Of a DNA stretch of 64,000 nt, positions 24,386 to 36,067 are shown one piece after another. The DNA is taken from NCBI GenBank assembly GCA_024803745.1, contig JANJXV010000037.1:3471001-3535000 (forward strand), given 5' to 3'. The position numbers and the translations under genes are program-made. The DNA is from Megascapheus bottae (taxonomy: Eukaryota; Chordata; Mammalia; Rodentia; Geomyidae). The first letter of the stretch is position 1, and every line of letters starts with the position of its first letter. The notes under the pieces are model-generated. The model saw only the letters and a list, made by a program, of their open reading frames with translations, searched no databases and was not told the DNA's origin.

Positions 24386-24405
24386 GCACACGTGTAGATG
24401 CAGCT

Positions 24406-24410
24406 ACACA

Positions 24411-24462
<52 letters not shown>

Positions 24463-24465
24463 TCT
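24406..24465. repeat. (CA)n microsatellite near a SINE tail
   Basis: About 29 CA units with few interruptions lie just 3' of the SINE. Confidence 0.95.
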
Positions 24466-25259
24466 AGTATTTGTTTTAATTGTGACTCTGCTGTTTCTTT
24501 GTCTTTGAAGTATGGAAAATTCATTTAATGAATCCAAGGCTTACAATGTTCTTAACTGTAAAATTGTAGCAAACACACCTCTGGGCCATCATCCTAATCA
24601 CAACTACTGTGTGAGACAAATACTAACTAGTATTTTCTATAATTTATAATTAGAAACAAGGCACTGTCGATTCCACTTCCCTTTTTCTTTTTTTCTACTT
24701 ATCACCCTCCTCTAAGAGGCCATCCAGGAAAGTAACATGAAACTGAAAGCAGAAAACTGATTATTCCAGAGGTTTGATGCAAATAATAATAATAATAATA
24801 ATAATACCTTGGAACTCTCCACTAACTGGTGCTGCTAAGAAACTTGATTATTTAAAGATGTTTCTGGTTCATCTATTCCAATTTCCGTTCTCTCAGGAAA
24901 CTATCCTCTTTAGAGAGGAGCAGGCAAAACAGTGAGAGTAAAGACCCCACAAGAGAACAAGTTGAGAACCGAACTGTGCAAAGGAATCAAGTGGCCTCCT
25001 AGCTCATTGCAAGGTACAGACTTGGCTGTTTAACAACCTTGAATGGCAGTGAGTCAAAGATGCTGTCAAGGATAAACAAATTTGGAGTAATCATAATTTC
25101 TTATCACACACTCTGATTTTCCCCACGTTTGTGTTTAGGTTTTCTGCTTGCACACTTATTTTGTTTGAAAAAAAAAACAACAAAAAAACTGAAAGCATCA
25201 ACATGAAGAGCCAAGCTACGTTGTAAATTCCCCCAACTAGATATCCGCTGCCTCTGCAC
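24466..25259. other. Unassigned sequence upstream of the promoter
   Basis: SINE-free and LINE-free. It contains a short (AAT)n at about 24784-24806 and an A-rich run near 25169-25188. It may carry distal promoter elements. Confidence 0.4.
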
Positions 25260-25600
25260 GTTCTCACCCTTACTTTTCTCTAAGGATGTCCAGTCTGGGA
25301 CAGGAGAGATCAAGAGCATCTCAAAGGGCAACAGCTCTACCACTCTCTCCTTTCGCCCCTGCAGCTTGTTGTAGTTCCCCTCCCCTCCCCCTTTGCCTGC
25401 TGCTTCCCATTGGCCATCGCCATGACAACCGGCAGCTGCTAGGCTCTCCGCATCTTCTGCAGCAGGGGTGGGGCTGTGGGGGTGGGGAGGGAGGGGCGGA
25501 GCCAGAGGAGGTGTCTGCTGCAAGTTCCTGGCTGCTTCTGAGCTCACCCCATCCTCCGAGAGGGAGGAGGCCCAAGTGATGCTGCTGCTGCCCCTGCCTC
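25260..25600 (+). promoter_or_regulatory. CpG-enriched promoter with CCAAT and GC boxes
   Basis: CpGs are clearly more frequent here and in the next 230 bases (about 14 by eye) than in the surrounding AT-rich DNA. Visible elements are an inverted CCAAT box (cccattggcc, 25406-25415), two closely spaced 'gccat' motifs (25413-25423), and an Sp1-type GC box (ggggcgga, 25493-25500) within a G-rich stretch from 25465. There is no obvious TATA box, so dispersed initiation is expected. The + strand direction is inferred from the splice donor at 25824. The transcription start is not determined. Confidence 0.6.
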
Positions 25601-25620
25601 CTCCAAGGCTGGTAATTTAG
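25579..25620 (+). CDS. Short upstream ORF in the candidate 5' UTR
   Basis: ATG at 25579 opens a 13-codon frame (MLLLPLPPPRLVI) that closes at TAG 25618-25620. If transcription starts upstream of it, this uORF could dampen translation of the main frame. Context at -3 is guanine, so some recognition is expected. Whether it is used is unknown. Confidence 0.3.
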   Translation: MLLLPLPPPRLVI

Positions 25621-25725
25621 TGTTGCTGGAAGGGTGGTTCCTATTCACGTCCTTGCCAACCAGAGAGGGAGGAAAGGGAAAGAGAAAAAGAAGAAGGAAA
25701 AAAAAAATCCCAGCAGCCGCTGCTG

Positions 25726-25823
25726 ATGTTGGCTTTCCAGGCTGCATCCGACTTGATCTCAAGGAAAATGGATTCAGTTCGCATCTCCCCCTGCTTTCCG
25801 CAGCTTCTCCGGGTCTCAGCATG
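25726..25823 (+). CDS. Out-of-frame ATG frame reaching the splice donor
   Basis: ATG at 25726 (poor context) and in-frame ATG at 25768 (aaaATGg, strong context) open a frame that has no stop before the donor. Its peptide ends DSVRISPCFPQLLRVSA. The frame differs from the ATG at 25821. Either this is the true N-terminus of the protein, with the exon ending in another phase, or it is an overlapping upstream ORF competing with the 25821 start. The sequence of exon 2 would decide. Confidence 0.3.
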
Positions 25824-28800
25824 GTGAGTGGGACACCTTTCTGGCTTAGCTGGTTACTAAATGATTTGTGTAGACATCCGCGGCCTGGTGTGGAACAATG
25901 ACTCCACTGTCTCAGAAGAGGAGCAGGGATGAGGATGGAGGCAGATGGAGGTTGCTAGGAAGAGAGAAGGAAGAAGGCATCCACTTGTATTAAAAATAAT
26001 AATAATAATAAATGGGGCCTGGGTTTTTTTTTAATCGCAAATTGGCTCTGAATGCAGACTGAACCACTAGATTTCTTTCCTCTCAAGCTTAGCAACAAAA
26101 TCAGGGGGTGGGAAAGCAGCGGGTGGGGTGGGGGGAAAGGAGTTGTTGAAAGGAATCATTTCATTTGCAGCTCTCACATTATAGGGTTGGGCCTTCCTCA
26201 AAAATACGTGTGGTGTCTCAACCTTTAGGGCCTAATTATAAGGTAGATTTGCTTGCTTGTTTCACTGCTAGAGTGGCCCCAGAATTTAGCATTCTAAACA
26301 ATCTTGGTGAGAAACCATTTGGCAGATTTAGAGTTTCGTTTTTATGCACACATTTGGCCATGATCGTTACACATGTACGTCTCCTGAGTATGCATAATAT
26401 ATACACAGACATCACTCAGCTTGTATATTGCATTTATGAAATATTTATATGCAGAGTATGTTTTGTTTTGCTGTCATTTTTATGAGCTATAAATGTCTTT
26501 GCATGCTTGAAGTGATTGCATATTTTTGAGGCTGCTTCCGGATTGTTTTATTATTCACTGGCTGCATTTGGATTAATGTGAGATTTATTCTTGTTATTAT
26601 CCCTTAGTTTCATTGTGACCAATTAGGAACAATTATGTCTGTTATGTGATGTGTATTATGATGCTAAATGCAAATCTTAGCTAGACTCCTTTTCCCTCCA
26701 CATTAGGTTGGTGGGTTTATATAGCAAACCCTGTATTTACAAAGATAGGAAAGGGAGGTGGCTTTTGGTATTATTTTGTATTCATTATTTCCCAAAATTA
26801 ATGTCAGAATATATCAGTTTTCTTGCAACCTTCTCATGTTTGTACTGCTGGTTCCAGGCAGCAGAGCTGAACTAGAATGTGAGATACACTCGTTTTATTT
26901 GATAGCGCTGTTTGGCCCGTTCATTCCTTTAGTATCCAGGCACCATTTTATATTTATGTCAAATGTCTTCTGGGTCTGCTTCTATAAGTAATTAGGTAGG
27001 AAAGTGGGATTGTTTTTGAAAAATTTAGGTGTTATTAAGGATCCGAGGCTAGCCATTTCCAAATTAGCCTTCTCATTCAATGACACGAGAGAGCGTGAGC
27101 AAAGAGCTTAGCTGGAGAATGTGTGGCTCATAGATGAGATGGGTGCAATAATAGCTTATAAATGCTTACAGTATCTACTTGACTATTTTTCTAGAAGCTA
27201 ATGATGTTTAAGAAGAGCAGCCTACAGAGCGCTCTCACCACCTAGATAATGAATTTTATTGAATTAAAGTTAGGTAGGTAAAAGTGTTTCATGAATACTA
27301 CATTTATCTTACACACAAATTCTATCTATCAATCTATTCTCCAAATATATCATTTTCAGGGAAAACATTTTGTGCTACTTAAAATAACAATGTTTTTAAT
27401 ATTTTTATCCTGCACTCATTTATAATTGATATGTGTCTCTGGTTTGTAGTTTTATTTCTCAGTGAATGAGTGTCTGATTTATTTCATAGATGGGAAGGAT
27501 CCATAGTGACTTAGTTTAAGACGCAGGGGCATGTCATGAATTATCTGGAGTCACAACTCTGAACTCATGCTGCCATGTGTCCAATTGAACAACTCTAGAA
27601 AGAAGGGCAAAGAAGAAGTATCAGGCTTGTATGTCACATCAACACTTTTATAACACATTATGCTCTGATTTTCTTATACTGCTAAACGAAAACTTCAGCT
27701 ATGTCTACCATAAACTTAAAAAAACTTAAGATATATAACGGTTGACTCTGTTTTACCCAACTAAACAATAACAACAACAGCACCTTGGGGTTTGTTTTCT
27801 ACATCTGTTGTGTTCAGTTTTCCTGTGGCTATAGTTTTATGGGCAGAGGCAGGACATGGGTTTCAAACTCACTGTTCATGGTCTGGTTCAACTATGAGAC
27901 TGTCTCCATGGAACCATAAAGAAAAGTCATTTCATTTGGAGTAAAGGAATTTGAGAGGGGATATCCATTTGTTTCAGAGAAGTTGCTGAGTTTACCTAGG
28001 ACATTACTCATTACTGTGTTGTTGGAACCTAGAATATGCTCAGTGGATTTCCATGTGATTAGAAAGAGGGGACATTAGAAATACAAAGTGTAGCAGTTCT
28101 GCGTGGTAACTGTGAGAGACTCAGGACAGCAAATAAGGCACCACACTCTTCTGTCATCAAAACCTTCAAAAGCGTGACCTAGATCATCGGTAGATTCCTT
28201 CTAAAGAACTCGGACCTTTTCGGCAGCAAACTATCCTTTAAGAACATGAATTCATTGTTTAACATCCATAGATCTCTTGTAACAGCAAGACTCCATTTTG
28301 AAATGGGCTTCTAAATGATACAAGCTGGCTTTTTTGACAGAACTCATGGATTTTTTATGAAATTCTGCCAAGATACAGAGGTTAACCCATTCATGAGTCC
28401 TTGTTTCTCCATAATTTTATGGAATATAATGTCAAACTACATTAAAATTACCCCCCCCGTTGCATGATTAATTTTGAAAACTGTAATGTGTTATTTAGTG
28501 CAATTTAGATACATAGTGATTTAAGAGTTACTAAGTTGATGTCAGAAAAAAAGAACTATATAAAGAATATAAACAAATTATTACCCAAATGCTTGTGATG
28601 TTTGACTTAAAAGTATTAATTACCTTTTGCCAACACTCTTGAAAATGCTATTTTTCATGCAATATTAAAGTTTAACTGCTATGTGAACAGTTAGAAAAAT
28701 TTAAGTAAAACACACGTTATTTATAGTGCTTTGTGATCTGACGTTTCCTTGTTCTTCAGTTGACCTCAAAACATATTTGAACTTTATGTTCAGTTTGCAA

Positions 28801-29279
28801 GTCTATTTAGTGTGGCATAGAAAATATTTAGAAAACAAAGCTACTTTGTTTATTTTCCATTGAATCATAAAGAATTGATGCTTTGTTTCCTAAGGTAGGA
28901 GCTTAAAATAAAACAAAATTTATCATGAAAGTTTCAACATAAATAATTGTACCATCAGCTCTAGTTGAAATGGAGTATCCTCAATTTGTACTAAGTTGTT
29001 TCTCTGAGAAGTCAATTACAACTCCTCTTGTTTACACATCCCACTATTATTTTATCAGCTGAAAATGTGTTTCCCAACAGGAGGAATTAATCAATTGACA
29101 AGAGCCTATTTGTAAAGCTCTTACATGATTAGCAGAATTTGCATAGAATTTCCTTGGATGATATAAGATAGATGCATGTAAAAAATTAATGAAGACACAA
29201 AGTTGCTATCATTAGTATTGTCAATATGCCAAATATTAGTATAATCTTTTATAGTTCTCAAAGTAATTTTTCTTTTCTT
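25824..29279 (+). other. Proximal first intron, repeat-free and probably regulatory
   Basis: 3.4 kb after the donor contain no SINE, LINE or long simple repeat, only a short (AAT)n at about 25995-26012. The DNA is AT-rich with many developmental factor-like sites, for example an octamer atgcaaat at 26668-26675. No open frame has coding character. Absence of insertions next to a promoter often marks purifying selection on enhancers. This is inference and needs alignment to other mammals. Confidence 0.4.
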
Positions 29280-29478
<199 letters not shown>

Positions 29479-29668
29479 GTGGGTCATGGGGCTTGAACTT
29501 GGCCTGTGCACTATCCCTCAGCTCATCAGCTCAAGGCTACCACCCTACCCTTGAGCCAAGCCCCACTTCTCATTTTCTAGAGACTAATTGGAGACAAGAG
29601 TCTCAGGTCTTTGTGCCCGGGCTGGCTTTGAACCTTGATCCTCAGATCTCAGCCTCCTGAGTAGTTTA
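29479..29668 (-). mobile_element. B1-ID composite SINE, antisense
   Basis: Runs 'gtgggtcatggggcttgaac', 'cccttgagccaagccccact', 'gggctggctttgaaccttga' and 'gatctcagcctcctgagtag'. Confidence 0.92.
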
Positions 29669-31589
29669 CTTCTTATTTTATATTCTTAGAAGTTTTATCA
29701 TGTCAGTAAAGTTATTATTATTTTTTTAAAAAGTAAGTGGAATAAGTTTCAGTTGTGTTTGGTAGTTGGAATATGAGAGAGTGTATCTTCGGTCATATGA
29801 TCAAATGTAAAGTGGGTCGATGTGGTACATATATGCAATGTATGTATATGATCATACCTAGATAGGCACATACATTTTTAAAATTTTCTTAAGTAAAAAT
29901 GTGGCAAAAGGAAAATACAACAGTTAGCTGGTATATTTGAGTTATAAAATATACTGAATATACACTATACAGTTTGATTTTATTTAAATTTTTTGAATAT
30001 TTTAGGTACCTGTTTTCCTTTTTTTGACCACACTGAATTTTCTCATAGACAAAATGTGTACTTAGACTATCTGCACTAACAAAGACACAAAAATATTTTG
30101 GAATAACATTTTGCTCCTTTAGGAAAATGTAGAAACTTGGATAAAAGTAACATGGGTAGGACTAGTAAACATTTGGGGGGGGAAAGTTCCTTTTATTTTT
30201 AATAATATACTTTAGGATGTAATATTTCATTTTATGCTGAGCTAAATTAAAATTTCTGTACATCCTGGCTCTCAAAAACATGCATCATTTCCTTCTTATT
30301 TTTATTCCTCAGTCCAATAACTTTATTGGGACTAATATTTCTAATTTTTTCTGAATATAAAACATCAGACAGTTTCCTTTTCCCCCCACACTTACTGTAA
30401 TACTTTGGTGTCCTATGTTTTTATGAACCTAGGCATATTTTGGTAATTCAATCAGTCCTGCCTATCTAAAGAGTAAATCAAGGGATTTGAATTATTCATT
30501 CTACCTTTGGAAATATAATAAATGCAACAAAAGTGAAGCTCCATCCTAGGAAAGATAATCTGAATTATTCAATGGTTTAATTATATTTTATCTTCCAATG
30601 TTATTTTTTTTATCACATTTTAAAAGTAACAGCTTCATTGTAAGGAAAAACAAGAAAAATGAAAGTCCCCTAAAAGCTTACCATCAGAAAAACCATTACT
30701 GTTAACATTTTGGAATGTTTCATTTTCCATTTATATGTAGAAACACAAAGAGAGTATATGTCATAAATGGACCATACTCTAATTATGCCTTTTATTTTCT
30801 ATTTGTTAGACATCATTTCATGTCAACAAATGTGCCAATTAAAACTTAAATCTCTATTCCCATTTTTTAAAAGTTCAATGCTTGTTTCTCCATCTGGAAA
30901 TCTTTACCCTTCCGTTTTAATTACTGAGCATGGTATTTGTAAACGTGTGGATTTCTAGCAGCTGTAGCCAGGTATTGTTCTCAGGAAATATGAGCTCTAA
31001 CCTACCTGACTGTGCCTATTGCAATGAGTATTAAATGAACCTAGGTGATCTCTTGACTGCTGGAAATCGATGATATTTACAAACTAAATCAGTGAAATCC
31101 CTGCTTGAACTTCTGGAAGTGTGATATGTATATCAGTAGCAATGAAAAAAAAAAGAAAAAAAATCCTTTCAGATTCATTTTTTCTCCTAGTATGAGAGTG
31201 GTGCCTCTTGTAGTGTTAGCCTCTGTGATTAGTATCTGTATTGTCTTTATGGAAGGAGTGATCACAAGAGTTTGAGAGTTCGTCAAGATACATATATTTG
31301 TCATCTGGTGGGTTTTTATGAATTTGGTTATATTATATTGAACATGTATGTAATAATCACATACTATTCTGTGACTATTCCGTCATTCTAACCTATTCTG
31401 TGACTCTACAATGAAAGTCGGGTCATCTGATTCTTCCCTGACTTGACCACGAATGGCAGCGTTCTACTTACTTTCCAGTCTGAACTTTTGGATAGGATTA
31501 GGAAGATTTCCTAGGTTATTTTCTTCATCCTGTATATTTCTTTTGTAACATTTATTTAAAAGTATGATTTTAGAACCATTACTTATTTT
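29669..31589. other. Unassigned intronic sequence
   Basis: 1.9 kb, AT-rich, with no recognisable repeat or exon. Confidence 0.4.
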
Positions 31590-31690
31590 CACTTCACAAT
31601 AAGCTCCAGGAAGGAAGAAAATTTAGCTCTCTTCTCTACTGCTTAATATTGGATTCTTTGGCACAGCATACTTACTCAACAAAGACTGGT
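31590..31690 (+). mobile_element. L2 3'-end-like remnant
   Basis: 'ataagctccaggaaggaaga' and 'ttggcacagcatacttactc' resemble the terminal L2 sequence. Weak, from memory of the consensus. Confidence 0.4.
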
Positions 31691-31693
31691 TTG

Positions 31694-31809
31694 TTGACTG
31701 ACAAAGTGACCAACTGACTGCCTGGTTGACTGGCTGACTGACTGACTAACAGCTTGTCTGCCTGACTAAATGAATGAATGAATGAATGAATGAATGAGTG
31801 AATGAATTG
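31694..31809. repeat. (GACT)n then (GAAT)n tetranucleotide repeat
   Basis: A degenerate GACT-type array (31694-31768) passes into GAAT units (31769-31809). It begins at the point where the L2 remnant ends; the L2 3' end normally carries a TGAA-like short repeat. Confidence 0.85.
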
Positions 31810-31910
31810 ATGGAGGTTCCCTTAAAGGGTCTCTGTCCTACAATTGATTATAGATATTCCCATGAATACTTTTTAAAACTATGATTATTCTTATTCTTTC
31901 AGAGTATTGT

Positions 31911-31980
31911 TGGGCTGGGGATATTGTCCACTAGTAGAGATCTAGAATGCAGGGAACTTTGGGCTCAATTTCAAGACTTA
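31911..31980 (+). mobile_element. ID-like monomer fragment
   Basis: 'gggctggggatattgtccac' and 'tgggctcaatttcaag' keep the A-box and B-box side of an ID monomer. Confidence 0.5.
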
Positions 31981-32021
31981 AAGAATAGTCCAATAAACAA
32001 GCTGTAAAAAGCAAAATAGAG

Positions 32022-32214
32022 GGGCCAGAAGTTTGGCCTAGTGGTAGAGTGCTTGCCTAATATGCAGGAAGACCCAGGTTCAATTCCTAGGTACCACATA
32101 TGTAGAAAAAAGCCGGAAGTGGTGCTGTGGCTCAAGTGGTAGAGCTGTATCCCTGAGATAAGCCCAAGGATAATGTCCAGCCCCAAGTCCAAGCCCCAGG
32201 ACTGGCAAAAAAAA
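32022..32214 (+). mobile_element. ID-type dimeric SINE
   Basis: A low-divergence copy with A-box 'tggcctagtgg', B-box 'ggttcaattcc', and an end of 'gccccaggactggc' plus A-run. Confidence 0.92.
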
Positions 32215-34624
32215 TTACTTGCTGCACATTGTCGATAGGGGCTCTCCTCTCAGTCTCCTTTAGAAACTGAACTGGAAGTTGGAAACACTGACACTATTTA
32301 GGGGGATATTTTTGAATTCACTGTAATTTATTTAAAATAAATTATTAATTTACTTATTAGTTTTTAACTGTATTGATACACACAGCTATTTATATTTCAT
32401 TATGTAGAGACGACTTTATCACAACTATTTTTCTGTTCTAGAAATATAATGTACCAAATTCACTAATGAACAAATTATTTTTTTCACACCCATGTTAAAA
32501 GCTAAACCCAAACAAGTACATCTCACACCAGAGGTAAATGAAGGAAACATTCTGCTTTTATGCAAGGTCTGAAATCAGTCAGAAAAAGAGTGACCTGAAA
32601 AGAATGGGCTGTGCATAGCACACATTGAAACACACCTTGAAGCCACTGGGAAGAACCATCTGGGCTACTCCTGAACTGCTGGTACCATGAAATTGAAGTA
32701 GGAGGAAAATGTCTTTCTTGCCTTTGTTTGAGATCTAAGTGAAGGTAATAACATTGATATCTATTCTTGAAATTCTGGAGTCTAATGTTAATTAAAACAT
32801 ACAGCTGGAAAAATAAAGCTGGTTAAGTTTGGCTGATACAGCCTGCTCAGAAAACATGGCATCACTGTTACTTGAAAGAAGGACATCTTGCTGCTATTGT
32901 GACTAAACCAGACTGTGCTCATGCGCTTCAGAAGCAAGGGGGATAATTCCATCATGTCTTCTACTCCAAACTACTAACATTCCCCAGGAAGTGCTTTCAC
33001 ACTTAGCCATATCCAAATGAATATAAAATAATTTGAATATGTAAAAAAAAACTTGAAATAGAACTTTTAGAATGAGTACTCTTCTGTTGAACTCACTCTG
33101 TGGCTCTACCAATAAATGACAAACATGGATCAACAATTCCCCTTTTTTGGTTCTGATGCTTGAACCCATGGCCCCGCATATACTGCAGAGGGACCACAGC
33201 CTTCAGAAAGTACTTCGGATAACCAATTTGGAGAATTTATAAGAAGAAAAAAAAAATCCTTGCTAGAATGTTACAACCCGCTCTTCTAAATGCACACTGA
33301 GAAGATAAAAGAAACAGATTTCACTGAAAACATGCGTTAGAAACCCCAAAGTTTCTTTTCTTAAGGAAGTTCCTAGATACTTTAGATCATGAAAATGGGT
33401 ACTTTAGATTGAATTATTAGGGCTTCTCCATCAACCCAGCTCTAGTGACCTTAAATTCCCCCCCACAAGGAATTACTCCAACTACCATGGGCTCAGTCTT
33501 GTGTCTATTAAGGAGTAATTCGAGTGGCAGTTAATAAACCATGAAATGGATTTTGGGTTTTAGACAAAACCTGGTTTTTAGCTGTATTATGGAATGACAG
33601 TTGAATTGACTTCATTTTATTTCATTGCCGTATGTATGTGTGTGAATGTGTGTATGTGTGCATATATGTGTCTGTGTATATATACAATATAGCTAGGATT
33701 ATAGGTGTGAGCCACTGGCACTTGGTTTATGTATAGATTTTTGTATGTGTGGTATCTGGATCTAGCTTAGAGCTTTCCTCAAGCTTAATGGGTTCACTGA
33801 GCTATACTGCCCATTCTGACTTCTTATCTTTAAAACACTTTTACTTAATAAATTATATTATAGGTCATATACTATACAATATTCTTAGCCCAAACACTAG
33901 CATTAAAAATAGATTACAAATGAATAATAGTTTTGTAAAATGAAGTCGTTAGGAACCCTTCTTCTACAGTCTGTCATGCTTCACTCAGAAACAAGAGAAA
34001 GCAAAGCAATCCTGAATTACCCTACCACAAGAAAAATTCATTTTTTCTTCTCTCACTTGTGCCACCCTCAAGTTTGTATCCTCCATGTAGCCTAGTGTCC
34101 AAATTATATGCTAGGGACATACCTGATTCATCTAACAGCTCTTGCCCAGGCACGTTTGATCACATATATTGCAATCACTTAACTGTGGTATATGATTTTA
34201 TACATTCCGCTTTTCTCGTCTGATTTTGTAATCAAGCCCAGGGGCTTTTGCCAAGGCTTCTGAAAGGTAGCAAAGCAACACTGTGAATTCTCCTAGATAA
34301 TCTCTGGACCTTTGTCTCTGAACTTTACTACCATTTCTGTAGTTAAGTAATATCAGCTGTCACTTGTAAACATTGATTATTGGTGGGATAGTCAGGTGTG
34401 ATCTAAGCAGAATTGGTGTGTTCACACCTTACACGATGCCATCACCAGTCACATTGCTCATGTGCTTAAAATGTTATTTGACTAATCAGAGGACATGATG
34501 ACAGAATCACTGATGATGAGAGAGCAGAAGAGAATTTTGTTCAGAAGATGCCCTTGGTACCCATATGTTCTATCCCTTGGATCACTCTGAAAATGATTTC
34601 ACACTCAGTATTGCCTCATGTCAC
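32215..34624. other. Unassigned intronic sequence
   Basis: 2.4 kb without a clear repeat except a small antisense B1-head fragment at about 33690-33728 ('gattataggtgtgagccact') after a (TG)n-like stretch at 33635-33685. No exon was recognised. Confidence 0.4.
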
Positions 34625-34848
34625 TTTTTCTTATGGGTCTTGAGGCTTGAACTTGACCTGGATGCTGTCCCTGAACCTTCAGCTCAAGGCTACAACCCTA
34701 CCCTTGAGCCAAGCACCACTTCCCCTTTTCTAGAGGTTAATTGAAGCTAAGAGCCTCAGGTCTTTTTGTGCCCAGGCTGGCTTTGAACCTTGATCTTCAG
34801 ATCTCAGTCTCCTGAATAGCTGGGGTGACAGCCACGCCCGGCTCATCT
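34625..34848 (-). mobile_element. B1-ID composite SINE, antisense
   Basis: Tail to head order is 'cttgaggcttgaacttgacc', 'cttgagccaagcaccacttc', 'gccaggctggctttgaacct'-like, ending 'agccacgcccggct'. Short flanking similarity (tcactttt) may be its duplication. Confidence 0.92.
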
Positions 34849-35404
34849 CACTTTTGAAGAAGTGAATACACCAGCAGTTCAGATGTTCCTTATAATTCAA
34901 GTCAAGATTTATTCCAGTCATAAATGGCATAGTTGTGACCCGCTTAGTACCAAAGATAAGTGATATCATCTAACTAAAACACAAAACAATTTTTACTTTG
35001 GCTCAATTATTCTGAAAAAGAAGAGAGAGTTTGAGGACATCTCTTTGTGTTTAATTGGCTGAGCATTTTCATCTGTGTGAGTGTGATTTTATCTTCTGCA
35101 ATCTCTGCTACACTTTGCAGACATAGGTAAATCTATAGACATTTGAAAGAGGATAATGAAATTTTGATGGCTGAAATTTCATAGCCAAAGCCATTCAGTG
35201 AGTGAGTTGTAGAGTTGGAATCGGTGTGAACTCTATCTGATTTTAAATGATTAAAAACTGAGTACTTGTTTTCTGGATCATGCTCAAGAGGCCATTTATA
35301 ACTTTGGTGAAATAGTAGAAAGGACTAATATATGCTTCCAGAAATATGCGTTTATATGCAAAATATATATGTATAAATATAGACATACATGCATGCATAC
35401 ATAT
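34849..35404. other. Unassigned intronic sequence
   Basis: Possible MIR 3' trace at about 35185-35245 ('gtgagttgtagagttggaat'). Otherwise nothing is recognised. Confidence 0.35.
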
Positions 35405-35512
35405 ATTTGCCAGTCCAGGGGCTTCAACTCAGGGTCTGGGTACTGCCCCTTAGCTGTTTTGCTCAAGGTTAATGCTCTACTACCTGAGCCACAGTTCCAC
35501 TTTGGGGTTTTT
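35405..35512 (-). mobile_element. B1-ID SINE, ID-tail half (split by L1)
   Basis: The antisense ID half: 'tttgccagtccaggggcttc' to 'ctgagccacagttccacttt'. Its missing B1 half resumes at about 36068, beyond an L1. Confidence 0.75.
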
Positions 35513-35534
35513 TGTTGTCGTTGTTTTTTGTTTG

Positions 35535-36067
35535 TTTGTTTTTTTATTGTCAGGTTGATATATAGAGAGGTTACAGTTACATTCCTAAAGTAGTGAGTAC
35601 ATTACTTCTTGAACCTTGTTAACCCCTCATGTTTTTCTCTCACTTTCCATCCCACATCCCCTCCCAAGTTGTAAAATTCATTTCCAACATATTGTCTTGT
35701 GGGTATTGCTGTTACATTGGATCACACTTTGACCTTTGTCTCATCTTCTTGTTCCCCTTCCCTTCCCGGATATATAATACATCAGGTACCGAAGTCAGAT
35801 ACAGCCACAACAGGGGATAAATCATGGGTGGGGGGGGGTGGAGGAGAAAAGAAGTAACTTCACATAGTACATTAAGAACAACAATCACAAAGACAAACCT
35901 CTTGTTTCCTGTCTTGGAGTTCATTTTGCTTAGCCTCATTCTATATGACAATGTGTACATAGCTTTTGAGCTACTGTGATCCTCTGCTAGAAAAATCCTA
36001 GATGCATACTAATTATTACAAATGAGGGGAAAACATGGAGCCTGTGTTTCTTTGGGTCTAGCTTACT
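35535..36067 (-). mobile_element. L1 3' end, 5'-truncated, inserted in a SINE
   Basis: On the minus strand this is an L1 3' UTR with its A-tail at the left (T-rich run with TTTG repeats, 35521-35546). It shares the 3' UTR blocks 'ctctgctagaaaaatcctag' and 'ggagcctgtgtttctttggg' with the L1s at 7 kb and 51 kb. No coding part is left. Confidence 0.88.

Larger units (their letters stand above)
25430..25823 (+). other. Candidate first exon: 5' UTR and start codon ending at a splice donor
   Basis: The exon ends with ATG at 25821-25823 directly followed by gtgagt, a consensus U1 donor. The ATG has adenine at -3 (cagcATG), a good initiation context. If it is the start, the exon codes only Met and the intron is in phase 0. 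Such Met-only first exons are known in the proteolipid family (PLP1, GPM6A) and a few other neural genes. No second exon is recognisable in the remaining 38 kb, so intron 1 would be long. GPM6A is my best guess but is not proven. Alternative starts in another frame are described separately. The 5' end given is approximate. Confidence 0.5.

Noticed and set aside
25104..25579. GC-rich frames on both strands across the promoter block
   Set aside because: Open because of high GC content. They overlap each other on opposite strands and carry no domain. The minus frames conflict with the donor-based + direction.
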